DNA from: Candidatus Thiodiazotropha endoloripes
GTDB taxonomy: Bacteria; Pseudomonadota; Gammaproteobacteria; Chromatiales; Chromatiaceae
Assembly (NCBI RefSeq): GCF_001708965.1
Contig: NZ_LVJW01000006.1
Span: 1,529,970 to 1,593,969 of the forward strand
DNA length: 64,000 nt
Direction: 5' to 3'
The notes beneath the pieces were generated by a model. That model made no database searches. It was not told where the DNA came from and saw only the letters and a program-made list of their open reading frames with translations. This document shows, in pieces, positions 28,493-38,643 of this stretch (position 1 is its first letter; every line of letters starts with the position of its first letter). The position numbers and the translations under genes are program-made.

Positions 28493-29316
28493 TATCGCTC
28501 CTCAAATTGTTGTATCAGGTCCAGAAGCGCCTGGTTCCATCCGGCGGGTCCAGGTTCTTCGGTCACTTTGGTATCGGGTCGTTCCGGCAGCGTCATATGG
28601 CTGCCATCATGCTTGCGCACAATGATTGGGGTGTCTGCCACCAATAACATTGCTCGATCGTTATCACTGTCCCCCAAGGCGATGGTTCGGTTGATCTGCT
28701 TACCCCTGCTGCGCAGATGGTTGACGATATGGGTGACTGCCTGGCCTTTGTCGGTATCGCTCAACAGATGCAGAAAACGTCCACCCTGCAGAAGTTTCAT
28801 GCCGGCAGATTCAGCCTTGCGTTGAAAGCGTTTCAGGCTCTCCCGGTCGCCGCGCCAGAGCAGAGGTTCCGTTGCCAGTCGTTGTCGAGCCAGTTGCGCA
28901 GAGTCTCGATCCAGGCCGGTTTCATCCATCACCTGCTGGTCGCTCATGTCACCGAAACCGATGAAGTCAAAGTCAGGGTCGGTGCGGCATTCGACTAAAA
29001 AGTCGCGCTTCATCAGATAGCCGGGGGGGGCAATCTGGGGTTCCTCATTCGGGTAGATGATGACGCTACCGTTCTCCGCCACCATCGGTCCATCCAGCTC
29101 AAGTTGCGCTTTATAGACGTTCAACTCCGCATGGGTTTTGCTTGAGACCGGGATCACCGGGATCCGGTTCTCTTTCAGTAACCTGAGGGCAGGCAGCGCC
29201 GGACTGAAGTCGTAGCTGTGGTGATCGAGCAGGGTACCGTCGAGATCGGTGAAGACCAGCCATCCGTCGATTGGACTCTGTGCTCTTTTATGGCCTGATA
29301 TGGGTATGATCGACAC
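28492..29316 (-). CDS. gpgP: Glucosyl/mannosyl-3-phosphoglycerate phosphatase (HAD-IIB)
   Basis: A 274-aa HAD-superfamily phosphatase of the MPGP/YedP type. HAD motifs: FTDLDGTLLD (I), VIPVSSKTHAEL (II), TDKGQA with catalytic Lys (III) and LGDSDNDRAML (IV). It would remove the phosphate from the GpgS product to give the compatible solute glucosylglycerate. It is the first gene of the gpgP-gpgS unit, and it overlaps gpgS by one base. Confidence 0.88.
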   Translation of the reverse strand: MSIIPISGHKRAQSPIDGWLVFTDLDGTLLDHHSYDFSPALPALRLLKENRIPVIPVSSKTHAELNVYKAQLELDGPMVAENGSVIIYPNEEPQIAPPGYLMKRDFLVECRTDPDFDFIGFGDMSDQQVMDETGLDRDSAQLARQRLATEPLLWRGDRESLKRFQRKAESAGMKLLQGGRFLHLLSDTDKGQAVTHIVNHLRSRGKQINRTIALGDSDNDRAMLLVADTPIIVRKHDGSHMTLPERPDTKVTEEPGPAGWNQALLDLIQQFEER

Positions 29317-29848
29317 TTGATATTCCAGCTCTATTGGTCTGATGGCTCAGCATAGCGCTGCAGGGTCAAAACAGAATGACCTGAGACAGGTCGTATCATG
29401 ATTTTGCAAGTTGAATTTCCGTTCATGGCGTGGGCAACGGCGGTTGTCGATGTTCGGGATTTGATCTGCCTCTCCTGAAAAGGTCTGTTTTCTTCATGGC
29501 ACCAAAGAACTGGCATGCTCTGTAAACGTTGCATTTCAAGAGCAGGTTCTGTGCCAAATCCAGGCTGCTGGCAAGGTTGAAGCGCTCTGCAGGCTGGGCA
29601 TCCGGTTCGGTTTACCAGGACCAATCGGGTCAGGATTGACAGCATCGGCGGAGTTTGAGGTAGAGAGTGGATCTCACGCTTGGATCCAGCGACACCTGGT
29701 CGGGCTGATTTTCTCTCAGCGGCAGGTAATGCTCCAAAATGGTGCGTGTTGCTGGTCGTCTAACCTTTGCTGCGTCATGATAGGGCTGACAGAAAACAGC
29801 TTCGTCTGTTGTTCCGGCTGGTCACTGCCCTGTTTGCCCCATCGCCCG
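29317..29848. other. 532-bp gap without a supported gene
   Basis: A 104-codon minus-strand frame (29331-29645) and several shorter frames cross the stretch. None has recognisable domains or good starts. It may be degraded sequence. No hairpin or promoter stands out. Confidence 0.45.
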
Positions 29849-32461
29849 CTAGGCTTGCGATTGTGACGGATTGTTGGCCCGGTTGGCGTTGTCACCCAGT
29901 GGCAGGTCGGAGATATCCATGGCATGGGCCAGGTAGTGTCCCTGCACATAATCCACACCAATCTGGTGCAGAAAACTGAGTATCTCAGCATCCTCCACAT
30001 ACTCAGCCACCGTCATCTTACCCAGCGAATGGGCGATATCGTTGATCGACTGGACGATGGCCCTGTCCCCTGTATCCGCGGCAACGCCCCTGACAAACAG
30101 GCCGTCGATCTTGACGTAATCCACCGGTAGATTCTTTAAATGGGAGAAGGAGGAGAAGCCGCTGCCGAAATCGTCCAGCGCAAAGCGACAGCCCAGAGCG
30201 CTGAGTCTGGTAATCAGCTGATTGGCGGAGATGAGATTGGAGACGGCTGAGGTCTCGGTAATCTCAAGAATCATTTTACTGGGGTCGATCCCCAGGGAGA
30301 TCACCAGCTCCTCTATGGTCTCGATCAGCGCCATATTGGTGATTGTCTGTCCCGACAGATTGATGGTGAATGTGCCGGTATATCCGTGCTGCTGCAACTG
30401 GGCGAGTTGTCTGAGGGCGGCGTTCACGACCCAACCATCGATCTTGTCCATCATGTTGAAGCGTTCTGCGGTTGGCAGAAAGGCGCCGGGAAGCACCATG
30501 CCCCAGGAGGGATCATCCAAGCGCAGTAATGCCTCGTTGATCATCGATGACTCAGGCACCATGGGAAGCAGTTGCTTGTAGATCGGCCCGTCACTGCCGG
30601 ACATCAGTGAGGTCGGGATATATTCGACCGGAATAATCGGCTGGTAGTGGAGGATCAGGTGGCCTGACTCCAGCGCCTTGTGCAGCCGCGACGACCAGCC
30701 AAGATCTTTGTCCATCGCCTGTTTGTTATCGTTCTCCTGGACGAACAGGTGAGTGCGATTGCGCCCCTCGCCTTTCGCGATATGACAGGCGATATCCGCA
30801 TTCGCTAACACTTCGCTGGAAGATACCGACGCTTTGTCGATCAGGGCAATACCGATGGTACCGTTGATCTTGTACTGATTGTCCTTATAGACAAACATGT
30901 AGTGGTCGAGCATTTCACGATAGTCTTCAGCGACGTGCACAACGCTCTTCTTGGTAACGTTCCTCAGAATCACCGCGAACTCGTCGCCACCCAGGCGGGC
31001 GAGCAAGTCCGATTTACGCAGACGCTGGTTCATCTGCTGAGCGATCTCCACCAGCAGACGGTCTCCTGCAGCATGCCCTGCCGTGTCGTTGATGTACTTA
31101 AATCGGTCGAGATCGAGGTAGAGCAGCGCACTGATCTCATTGCTGCGCTTCAGCCGATCAACCTCCAGGTTCAACTGCTCTTCGAAATAGCGCCGGTTGT
31201 GCAGCTTGGTCAATGCGTCATGGCCTGCCTGCCAACGTAGCTCTGCTTCAAGCAGTTTGTGCTCAGAGATGTCACGAAATGCGACAACCGAACCCTCTCG
31301 CTTATCCTCAATGGTGAGTGGGTAGACAGTGCACTCCACCGGGATGGGCTTGCCCGATCTGTGCCAGAAGATGGTCTCCCTGGCCTGGACCTTGTCGCCA
31401 TTGGCATAGCTCTCCTGCAGAAAGCAGGCTTGCTGTAAAACGTGATTGCCCTCACCATCGGCGAAGTGGAAGAGTTGATGTGCCGACTTTCCGATCAATC
31501 GCGCATCGGAGTCATAGCCCAATATCTGGCGACAGGCTGGATTGACGAATGAGATATGGCCATTGGGATCGACCCCGTAGACACCATCCCCCACCGACCT
31601 GAGAATCCCACCAAGCCTTTTGCGCTCCTTCTCAATCGCCTGATGGGCTCGAATGTGGCGACTCATCGCATCGATACGGGTAAGAAAAAGGTCATCACTT
31701 TCGTTCTTGAACATACACTCGACGGCACCGGCTTCAAGGGATTCCTTGATCGCCTTGTCGAGGTAGGAGCCGGTAATGATGGCAGAGGTTATTGATGCGG
31801 TGGTCTCGTTTTCACGCAGTTTCTGACACAACACGTCGCCAGTGGCATCCGGCATGAAGTAATCGATGATGGCAATGTCGTAGGGCGAGGCCAGGGCCTT
31901 TTCAAAGCCTTCGCCAACATTGCCGGCAACCTCAGTCGCATAGCCATTGGCATTCAAGAGGCGCTTATACTTAACCCTGACAGTTCTGGAGTCATCAACA
32001 AACAATACCCGTATCGGTTGTACCGATGCCAGGTTCTCGGCCTGGTTTGCCGTCCTCTTACTGGTATCTGCCAACATTTGCGAAAGCAGATTGGTGCTCC
32101 GTTTGTAGTCTGCCCAAAACAGGAATGCCGTGTTGGGTCTTGTTTTGGACCAGTCGGCAACCGCATCATTTTCTTCATGGGCAAACACCAAAATCACCTG
32201 TGAGGCATAAGCCTGCCGCTCCAGCATCTTGCAGAACGAAGCGGTCTCGATTGTGGTATCGGCGGGCCAGCCCAGCATAACCGCATCATAGTTCACGCCA
32301 TCATCGGCGCTGGAGCGAATACGTGGAATCGCGGATTTATGGTCGCTATCGATCTCGACCTCATAACCCGCCTTGATCAAGAGATTTCTCTGGATATGAC
32401 GGATGGTTGGGGAGTGCTCAATCAGTAAAACTCTCGGCAAAACCGCTACCTCGAAGACCAT
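29849..32461 (-). CDS. REC-REC-PAS-GGDEF-EAL response regulator
   Basis: An 870-aa cytoplasmic protein. First receiver domain (about 8-125) is degenerate: the phosphoacceptor position reads VMLGW with Gly in place of Asp. The second receiver (about 148-265) is intact (FVDDSRTVR, DIAIIDYFMPD, Lys in CMFKNE). A PAS domain follows (about 285-400), then GGDEF with RLGGDEF and an intact RKSD inhibitory site, then EAL with NEALLRLDD and DDFGSGFSS. Both catalytic domains look competent. ATG at 32461 is used; TTG at 32440 (LPRVLLIEHS) has GAGGT 7 nt upstream and is an equally good start. A sigma-28-type promoter lies just upstream. Confidence 0.92.
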   Translation of the reverse strand: MVFEVAVLPRVLLIEHSPTIRHIQRNLLIKAGYEVEIDSDHKSAIPRIRSSADDGVNYDAVMLGWPADTTIETASFCKMLERQAYASQVILVFAHEENDAVADWSKTRPNTAFLFWADYKRSTNLLSQMLADTSKRTANQAENLASVQPIRVLFVDDSRTVRVKYKRLLNANGYATEVAGNVGEGFEKALASPYDIAIIDYFMPDATGDVLCQKLRENETTASITSAIITGSYLDKAIKESLEAGAVECMFKNESDDLFLTRIDAMSRHIRAHQAIEKERKRLGGILRSVGDGVYGVDPNGHISFVNPACRQILGYDSDARLIGKSAHQLFHFADGEGNHVLQQACFLQESYANGDKVQARETIFWHRSGKPIPVECTVYPLTIEDKREGSVVAFRDISEHKLLEAELRWQAGHDALTKLHNRRYFEEQLNLEVDRLKRSNEISALLYLDLDRFKYINDTAGHAAGDRLLVEIAQQMNQRLRKSDLLARLGGDEFAVILRNVTKKSVVHVAEDYREMLDHYMFVYKDNQYKINGTIGIALIDKASVSSSEVLANADIACHIAKGEGRNRTHLFVQENDNKQAMDKDLGWSSRLHKALESGHLILHYQPIIPVEYIPTSLMSGSDGPIYKQLLPMVPESSMINEALLRLDDPSWGMVLPGAFLPTAERFNMMDKIDGWVVNAALRQLAQLQQHGYTGTFTINLSGQTITNMALIETIEELVISLGIDPSKMILEITETSAVSNLISANQLITRLSALGCRFALDDFGSGFSSFSHLKNLPVDYVKIDGLFVRGVAADTGDRAIVQSINDIAHSLGKMTVAEYVEDAEILSFLHQIGVDYVQGHYLAHAMDISDLPLGDNANRANNPSQSQA

Positions 32462-32492
32462 CAATCAGTCAATAACCATAATTATTGTAGTG

Positions 32493-32519
32493 TTATCGGG
32501 AGGGTGGGCTGTAACTTTA
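32493..32519 (-). promoter_or_regulatory. Sigma-28 (FliA)-type promoter of the REC-REC-GGDEF-EAL gene
   Basis: Minus strand: -35 TAAAGTTA (32519-32512), 11-nt spacer, -10 CCCGATAA (32500-32493). Each half matches the consensus at 7/8 with exact spacing. The predicted leader is about 20-45 nt. Confidence 0.72.
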
Positions 32520-33176
32520 AACATTTTGGAAATTCAGTAACATATAGGACTTTTGTTCTTTATTTGGGGGTGTGGGAATCGCTAAAAGAGCCCTCATGGC
32601 AGGAGGGTATGGATTCAGTTAAATAACAAGAAGCATCCTGCAGAAGGGCAGGTGTCGCTCTTCGGATAGCCTCGGTGGTCGAGTCGGAACCTGCTGAGGA
32701 TTGGCGATAGTCATCCGGCTAGGCTGCCCATTGGTCGTTCGACGCCAGCCAAACTATGACCAGAATCTCAGCTGGGCCAGATATTAAAAGTAGGGTGACT
32801 GGATCCATCTGCACTCTGGTGTGCATTTATTGCACAACTGATAAAGCGTATCGTTCGCTCCCAGAGGGGAAGTCGATCCAAGATACTTGATCAACCGGGC
32901 TGAACCGGAACGGTTTCTTTCTATGGATAATGGTGTAGTATCTGCAACCTAGGATAGGTTCATAAAAATGTAATAAATATCCCTATCCCCGATTTTCCGA
33001 TCCTGGGCTTTCGTCGAATCAGAAATAGTCGATACAGTCCGGCGAATCATCCTCAGCAGTCGTTAGTGAGGATATAAAAAATTTCACGTAGGGCAGTCGC
33101 CATATCGGCAATAAAACAACTCAGCACTAAAAAACCATAACAGCTGAATTCAATTGATACTGTGGAGAATCACACG
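32520..33176. other. 657-bp gap upstream of the porin gene
   Basis: No supported gene. The right half is AT-rich (e.g. around 32960-32990 and 33075-33135) and presumably holds the porin promoter, but no clear -35/-10 pair was picked. No long hairpin or repeat was seen. Confidence 0.4.
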
Positions 33177-34340
33177 ATGAATCAAATGAAACAGAAGCTG
33201 CCAGGGATTGCTCTATTCGGTGCCTGCATGATGCTGCCAGCTACCGCATCCGCCTACAATTTCAGTGATGTTTTCGGTGGTGACGTGGATGTCAGCATTG
33301 GTGGCTACGCAAAATTGAGTGCCATGTGGACCGATACCGACAGCGGAACCATCGCTGGTGGAGCCGGTGGTGCAGGCAGGACTTTCTATCTGCCCTCTTC
33401 CATCCCGACGGGTGGTGATGACGGTGATGCGGTTTATGACATGACTGCGCGGGAGTCCCGCATCAATTTCAAGGCCAAGACAAAGGCTGGTGATCATACG
33501 CTTGGCGTGGTGATGGAGATGGATTTCTTGACCACCGGTTTCGGTAATGAGGCGGTGAGTAACAGTTACTCACCTCGCTTGAGACACTACCTCTTCACCT
33601 TCGACAACTGGTTGTTCGGCCAAACCTGGTCGACCTTCATGGATACCGGCGCGCTGCCCGATGCCTTGGACTTTCTGGGGGCACCGGAAGGTACGGTATT
33701 TGTCCGACAGCCGATGATTCGCTATAGCCTGGGCAATGTCCAACTGGCTCTGGAGAATCCGGAAACTTTTACCGATGCCGGCATCAGTGACGATAATGCT
33801 CTGCCTGATCTGGCGGCCAACTACAGTATGAAAATGGGCTGGGGACACCTGCGGGTCAACGGTCTGTTGCGTCAACTGAAAGTTGAGGATGGTGGCTCGG
33901 AAGAGACCACCACCGGCTGGGGTCTTGGCGTCAGCGGCAAGATCAAAATCCTCGATACGGATGATATCCGCTTTGCGGTCAACTACGGCGACGGCATGGG
34001 CCGCTACACCAGTCTGGGTGTGGTCAGGGATGCGGTGGTCGATCCGGGTGATGGCAGTCTCGAGGCGGTGGAATCTCTCGCCGGCTTTGTCGCCTATCGG
34101 CATATGTGGAACAGCAAGTGGCGTTCGAATGTGATTCTAAGTCTGGTTGAGGTGGATAACCCTTCTTCCGCTCCGGGCAGTCTCAATGAGAGCGCCAACA
34201 GCATCCAGGTCAACCTGATGTACAACCCGATCAAACCGGTTACCCTCGGTGTCATGTATCTGCATGGCCAGCTGGAGAAAGAGAGTGGTGACGAGGGTGA
34301 GTTGGACCGGCTGCAATTTGCCGCCAAATACGCCTTCTGA
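33177..34340 (+). CDS. DcaP-like outer membrane porin
   Basis: A 387-aa outer-membrane protein. Signal peptide 1-26 (MNQMKQKLPGIALFGACMMLPATASA), then YNFSDVFGGDVDVSIGGYAKLSAMW, the start typical of DcaP-like porins that pass small dicarboxylates and aromatic acids. Many alternating strands follow with GQTWSTFMD, a short conserved porin segment, and the C-terminal residue is Phe (AAKYAF) as recognised by the BAM machinery. GGAG lies 9 nt before the ATG. A strong terminator follows. The transported substrate is unknown. Confidence 0.88.
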   Translation: MNQMKQKLPGIALFGACMMLPATASAYNFSDVFGGDVDVSIGGYAKLSAMWTDTDSGTIAGGAGGAGRTFYLPSSIPTGGDDGDAVYDMTARESRINFKAKTKAGDHTLGVVMEMDFLTTGFGNEAVSNSYSPRLRHYLFTFDNWLFGQTWSTFMDTGALPDALDFLGAPEGTVFVRQPMIRYSLGNVQLALENPETFTDAGISDDNALPDLAANYSMKMGWGHLRVNGLLRQLKVEDGGSEETTTGWGLGVSGKIKILDTDDIRFAVNYGDGMGRYTSLGVVRDAVVDPGDGSLEAVESLAGFVAYRHMWNSKWRSNVILSLVEVDNPSSAPGSLNESANSIQVNLMYNPIKPVTLGVMYLHGQLEKESGDEGELDRLQFAAKYAF

Positions 34341-34360
34341 TCAGAAACTTCCCACAATTG

Positions 34361-34397
34361 ACAGACCTTGCAGCGGACGCTGCAAGGTCTGTTTTTA
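34361..34397 (+). terminator. Rho-independent terminator after the porin gene
   Basis: The 15-nt arms ACAGACCTTGCAGCG (34361-34375) and its reverse complement (34378-34392) end in TTTTT. Confidence 0.93.
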
Positions 34398-34445
34398 TGT
34401 AATGGGTCAGTTGAGTTTCAATCGGCCCTGACAGGAGATGATGTG

Positions 34446-35021
34446 ATGGCGAAGTTTTATGCAAAGCTGTCGATCAGTGGAGTGCTGCTGGTCTGGCTGA
34501 GTCTGAGCGGCTGCTCCGTACAGGCGGCACGAATTACCATTCCTGACAGTTTCGAGTTTCTGGCTCTGGATGGTCAGGCAGTGAGCGGTTCGCTGCTCTC
34601 TCATCAAGCGCAGCTCGAACTGCCGGAAGGGGAGCGTGAAATCACCCTTCGATACAAGGATGTGATCATCGATCCGGATCTGGGTTACGAAGCGGTCATC
34701 AATTCAAGGCCCTTTGTGATCAGCCTGAATGCCAAATCCGGTGTCCACTATCGACTGGTCCCGGAGCCTGCAGCGTTTAAGAATAAACAGGCGTTTGCAA
34801 AAAATCCCCAGGTTACGATCAGCAGTGAGCTGGAGCCCTTGCCTAAGCCTGTTGAGGCTGCTGGGGTGAATGCGAAACCCCGAAAGGAGCCGCTGGCCCT
34901 CACGAAGATTGTGCAAGCGGACGAGTTGCCTGAGGATGCAGGGAAGCAGTTACGCTACTGGTGGCTCAAAGCGGATCAGGATACCCGTCAATCCTTCATG
35001 AGCTGGATCGTCAGCCAATAG
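34446..35021 (+). CDS. DUF2057 (YccT/CsgI-like) probable lipoprotein
   Basis: A 191-aa exported protein. The N-terminus has a signal with lipobox LSGC (residue about 23), suggesting a lipoprotein. The DUF2057 domain shows ITIPDSFEFLALDGQ, LPEGEREITLRYKDVI and RPFVISLNAKSG. E. coli YccT (CsgI) inhibits curli assembly, but the function of this distant homologue is unknown. AGGAG lies 8 nt before the ATG at 34446. The C-terminal third contains a Pro/Lys linker and a helical WWLKADQDTRQSFMSWI segment seen in longer family members. Confidence 0.83.
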   Translation: MAKFYAKLSISGVLLVWLSLSGCSVQAARITIPDSFEFLALDGQAVSGSLLSHQAQLELPEGEREITLRYKDVIIDPDLGYEAVINSRPFVISLNAKSGVHYRLVPEPAAFKNKQAFAKNPQVTISSELEPLPKPVEAAGVNAKPRKEPLALTKIVQADELPEDAGKQLRYWWLKADQDTRQSFMSWIVSQ

Positions 35022-35037
35022 GGCCTGCAACAGGCCC
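35021..35037. terminator. Short hairpin between convergent genes
   Basis: GGGCCTG-caa-CAGGCCC lies at the DUF2057 stop codon, 17 bp from the aldolase stop. No T-run follows. Confidence 0.35.
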
Positions 35038-35053
35038 CGTCGGCAATGACGTT

Positions 35054-36013
35054 TTAAGCGTTGAGCTGGGTCTGTTCGATGAAGAAGTCGTAACAGAGGT
35101 CACGAATCTCTTTATCCGAACGGCACTTCATGGCAGCGCGGGGGTGATGGTTGAGGTGGCCGCTGATACCGTAGATATCGTTGAAACCCCATTCGATCTC
35201 TTCACGCAGTGGTACGAATTGTTCCTGGATCGCCTTGTAGATGGGACGAACATCGAACTTGGGGTTTTTCAGGAAGTTGAGTAGCAGCTCCAGATTGCAG
35301 TTGCCGGCACCCCGGCCGATGCCGTTGATGGTGGCGTCGAGCAGGTTGACGCCGTCGATGATCGCCTGCTGGGTATTGGCAAAGGCAAGCTGCTGATTGT
35401 TGTGCGCATGGAAGCCCAGCTCCTTGCTCGGTGCATACTTCTTGTAGAGCTCCAGATAGTCGGTAACCTGCTCCGAGTAGAAGGCGCCATAGCTGTCCAC
35501 CAGGTAGAGGTAATCGAGCTCCGCAGTCTCTTCAACCTGATTCAGGGCCTCGATCAGATCGGTGCGGATGGCGGCGGAGCAGGCCATGATGTTGATGGTG
35601 GTTTCATAACCCAGGTCCTTGGAGCGTTTCACCAGATCCAGGCCCTTGTCGATGTCCGGTACGTAGCAGGCAACCCGGGCCATGTCGAAGGGGCTTTGAT
35701 CCCGTGGCTGCAGACTGTTGATGTCGACCCGGCCGATATCGAACATCACCGCCACCAGTGGCCGATTCTCACACTCATGGGAGTCGATGATCATCTTCAG
35801 ATCGTCGTCATCACAGAAGTTCCATTTGCCATAGGCCTCGCGGGTATACTCTTCGCTGACCATCAGCTTCTTACCCAGTTCGATGACATCCACGCCGGAT
35901 TCGCAAGCCGCCCGATAGACTGACTTCACGAAATCATCGGTGAAATGGTAGTTGTTGATCAATCCACCATCGCGAATGGTGCAGTCCAGGACTTTCAGCT
36001 CTTTGCGAAACAC
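35054..36013 (-). CDS. DRE-TIM metallolyase (HMGL-like aldolase)
   Basis: A 319-aa TIM-barrel enzyme of the HMG-CoA lyase/isopropylmalate synthase superfamily. The metal- and substrate-binding motif is LDCTIRDGG (D-x-T-x-RDG, residues 9-17). The later metal histidines are in GFHAHNNQQLAFANT, with GIGRGAGNCNLE, the usual flexible loop. It resembles 4-hydroxy-2-oxovalerate aldolases but lacks the acylating dehydrogenase partner. Start is a GTG with GAGG 9 nt upstream. Such stand-alone aldolases also occur in sugar-modification clusters, so the substrate is open. Confidence 0.8.
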   Translation of the reverse strand: MFRKELKVLDCTIRDGGLINNYHFTDDFVKSVYRAACESGVDVIELGKKLMVSEEYTREAYGKWNFCDDDDLKMIIDSHECENRPLVAVMFDIGRVDINSLQPRDQSPFDMARVACYVPDIDKGLDLVKRSKDLGYETTINIMACSAAIRTDLIEALNQVEETAELDYLYLVDSYGAFYSEQVTDYLELYKKYAPSKELGFHAHNNQQLAFANTQQAIIDGVNLLDATINGIGRGAGNCNLELLLNFLKNPKFDVRPIYKAIQEQFVPLREEIEWGFNDIYGISGHLNHHPRAAMKCRSDKEIRDLCYDFFIEQTQLNA

Positions 36014-36029
36014 GTCGGATTTCCTCGTA

Positions 36030-36046
36030 GGCGGGTTAAACCCGCC
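36030..36046. other. Short palindrome upstream of the aldolase gene
   Basis: GGCGGGTTAAACCCGCC is a perfect palindrome in the 229-bp gap, 17 bp before the aldolase GTG on the minus strand. It could be an operator or a small hairpin. Confidence 0.35.
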
Positions 36047-36178
36047 ATTTTAGCGGATAGCCTCTGGGTGAACTATGGCTTGCATGGGTATTTAAGTATG
36101 AATTTATCTATAGTTTGTATTTGTCATCTCGCGATCTGAGTTTTGGCGAGGCCCCGGATCCGGTTGGGTTCCAGTTAC

Positions 36179-36215
36179 GATTCGGCGGCAAGAGAGTTTG
36201 CCCTGCCGCTGAATC
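36179..36215 (-). terminator. Hairpin downstream of metE
   Basis: GATTCGGCGGCA (36179-36190) pairs with TGCCGCTGAATC (36204-36215) with one mismatch, 28 bp past the metE stop. There is no U-tract. Confidence 0.4.
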
Positions 36216-36242
36216 GGTCTGATTTCATCTGTCAGGCGTATC

Positions 36243-38540
36243 CTATCCGGCATTTGAGGTTCGTTGGCTGTCGAGTCTCGCAGCCTCACGTAGCTGCCGT
36301 GCCGCCTGCTGCATGTTCTTCAGGGCCGGAATGACCTCCTGCCATTGGCGGGTCTTCAGGCCACAATCCGGATTGATCCACAATCGTTCCGCGGGTATGC
36401 GCTGTTGGGCCAGCTGAATCAGCTTAACCATACTCCCTATGCTCGGTATGTTGGGGGTGTGGATGTCATACACCCCCGGGCCGATCGCATTGGGGTATTC
36501 ATACGACTCGAATACATCGAGCAGCTCCATGTCGGAACGGGAGGTCTCGATGGTGATGACATCCGCATCCATGGCGGCGATCGATTCGATGATGTCGTTG
36601 AACTCGGAGTAGCACATGTGGGTATGGATCTGGGTATCGTCCTGTACACCGTTGGCGGTCAGACGGAAGGCGCTGAGTGCCCAGTCGAGATAGTCGGGCC
36701 ACTGTTTGCGTCGTAGTGGCAGACCTTCACGCAGCGCCGCCTCATCGATCTGGATAATGGCGGTACCCGCCCGTTCCAGTGCCAATACCTCGTCACGCAG
36801 GGCGAGCGCCAGTTGATTGCAGGTCAGGGCAAGCGGTTGGTCGTTCCGCACGAATGACCAGTTGAGCATGGTGACCGGGCCGGTCAACATCCCCTTTACC
36901 GGTTTGCTGGTGAGTGACTGGGCATAACTGGTCCAGTGTGTGGTGATGTCAGATTGCCGTTGAATGTCACCATAGATGATCGGCGGTTTGACGCAGCGTG
37001 ATCCATACGACTGAACCCAACCGAAGCGGGTGAAGGCAAAACCGCTGAGAAATTCAGCGAAGTACTCAACCATGTCATTGCGCTCCGCCTCACCGTGTAC
37101 CAGTACATCCAGGCCGACATCCTCCTGCTGGCGGATCGCCTGTGCGATCTCCTTCTCCATCGCGGCACGATAGTCGGCTCCGCAGAGCTGGCCTTCCCGG
37201 TAGGCTTTTCTACTCTGGCGTATGGTATTGGTTTGCGGAAACGAGCCGATGGTTGTGGTCGGATAGAGGGGTAGATTCAGGCTCCGCTGCTGAATGGTGC
37301 GACGGGTGGTAAAGCTGTTTTTGCGCTGCCCCATCTCTGCTGTGATCTCGGCCGTCCGTTGAATGACGGCCGGGATATGAATCTGTTGTGATCCCGAGCG
37401 TCGCCGGATGGCTTCGGCGTTATCATTCAATTGCCGGGCTACCGATTGACGTCCGTTGTTCAGCGCTTTGGCCAGAGTCTTTAACTCTGACAGCTTCTGC
37501 AGTGCAAAACTGAGCCAGGATTTCAGCGCTCCATCGAGATCGGTTTCACTCTCGATATCCACCGGCACGTGAAGCAGTGAGCAGGAGGGGGCCAGCCAGA
37601 GCCTTTCACCAAGTCGCTGGTGGATCGGTTCCAGCCAATCCAGCTGTGAGTTGAGATCACACTTCCAGATATTCCGTCCGTCGATTACCCCAAGTGAGAG
37701 TATCTTATGCTGCGGCAGCCAGTCGATGATCCGATCAATCTCATCCCTGGCCCGGGTGGCATCGATATGCAGACCGGCAACCGGCAGTTCACAGGCCAGT
37801 TGCAGGTTCTCTTTCAGACTGCCGAAGTAGGTTGTCAGCAGCAGCTTGATGGCTTTTGTCTGCAGCCGGAAGTAGGTGTTTCTCAAGGCGTGACGCCAGC
37901 TCTGATCCAGTTCAGTGACCAGAATGGGTTCATCGATCTGCAGCCATTCGATCCCAGCCTCAGCCAGTTGCTGCAGCAGTTGCTGATAGACCGGCAGCAG
38001 CGGTTCCAGCAGATCAAGCGGATTGCTTTCGTCCTTGCTTTTGCCCAGCCAGAGATAGGTGACCGGGCCGATGATCACCGGTTTGAGGTTTTTCGACTGG
38101 CACTCTTCAATCTGCCTCAACAGCTGCTGAGGATGCAGCTCGAAGCGGGTCTCCCGGTCAAATTCAGGCACCAGGTAGTGGTAGTTGGTATCGAACCACT
38201 TGGTCATTTCAGCTGCGGCCAGTGGCGTACTGACATCTGTCGAACGTCCGCGGGCTACCTGAAAGTAGCGGTCCAGGGGCGTGAGCTGCTGCTGTGCAAA
38301 GCGGCGCGGCAGATTTCCCAACAGGATGCTGGTATCGAGAACATGATCGTAGAGGGAGAAGTCCCCGACGCTGATCCAATCCAGAAGCTGTTGGTGCTGG
38401 TGGTTTTGCGCACGAATCCGCTCTCCGGCAGTCATCAATTGATGGGCATCGATTTCACCACGCCAATAGGCTTCCAGGCTGAATTTGAGTTGACGTTTGC
38501 TGCCGATGCGCGGCAGACCGAGATTGTGAGTTGTGACCAT
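36243..38540 (-). CDS. metE: Cobalamin-independent methionine synthase MetE
   Basis: A 765-aa enzyme transferring the methyl group of 5-methyltetrahydropteroyl-triglutamate to homocysteine. The N-terminus [15 protein letters not shown] and the double-barrel layout are typical. In the C-terminal barrel the zinc/substrate residues are in [11 protein letters not shown] (His, Cys), [10 protein letters not shown] and the late [13 protein letters not shown] (Cys). [12 protein letters not shown] opens the second domain. The start at 38540 is set by homology and AGGG upstream. It is divergent from metR with 103 bp between starts, so MetR activation by homocysteine is expected. Confidence 0.97.
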   Translation of the reverse strand: MVTTHNLGLPRIGSKRQLKFSLEAYWRGEIDAHQLMTAGERIRAQNHQHQQLLDWISVGDFSLYDHVLDTSILLGNLPRRFAQQQLTPLDRYFQVARGRSTDVSTPLAAAEMTKWFDTNYHYLVPEFDRETRFELHPQQLLRQIEECQSKNLKPVIIGPVTYLWLGKSKDESNPLDLLEPLLPVYQQLLQQLAEAGIEWLQIDEPILVTELDQSWRHALRNTYFRLQTKAIKLLLTTYFGSLKENLQLACELPVAGLHIDATRARDEIDRIIDWLPQHKILSLGVIDGRNIWKCDLNSQLDWLEPIHQRLGERLWLAPSCSLLHVPVDIESETDLDGALKSWLSFALQKLSELKTLAKALNNGRQSVARQLNDNAEAIRRRSGSQQIHIPAVIQRTAEITAEMGQRKNSFTTRRTIQQRSLNLPLYPTTTIGSFPQTNTIRQSRKAYREGQLCGADYRAAMEKEIAQAIRQQEDVGLDVLVHGEAERNDMVEYFAEFLSGFAFTRFGWVQSYGSRCVKPPIIYGDIQRQSDITTHWTSYAQSLTSKPVKGMLTGPVTMLNWSFVRNDQPLALTCNQLALALRDEVLALERAGTAIIQIDEAALREGLPLRRKQWPDYLDWALSAFRLTANGVQDDTQIHTHMCYSEFNDIIESIAAMDADVITIETSRSDMELLDVFESYEYPNAIGPGVYDIHTPNIPSIGSMVKLIQLAQQRIPAERLWINPDCGLKTRQWQEVIPALKNMQQAARQLREAARLDSQRTSNAG

Positions 38541-38591
38541 GATCCCTGACCTTGTTCCTGTGACTCTGATGGCGAAATTGTAGGATTTTAT

Positions 38592-38607
38592 ATTATGAAT
38601 ATATAAT
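38592..38607. promoter_or_regulatory. Candidate MetR binding site in the metE-metR intergenic region
   Basis: ATTAT-GAATAT-ATAAT is an AT-rich dyad in the only region between the divergent genes. It contains one TGAA half of the MetR motif but not the TTCA half. Confidence 0.35.
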
Positions 38608-38643
38608 GATATTTGTATCCATATACATGAGAAAATTACATAG

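Noticed and set aside
29331-29645. 104-codon minus-strand frame upstream of gpgP
   Set aside because: No recognisable features, Cys/Arg-rich random-like composition, no ribosome site.
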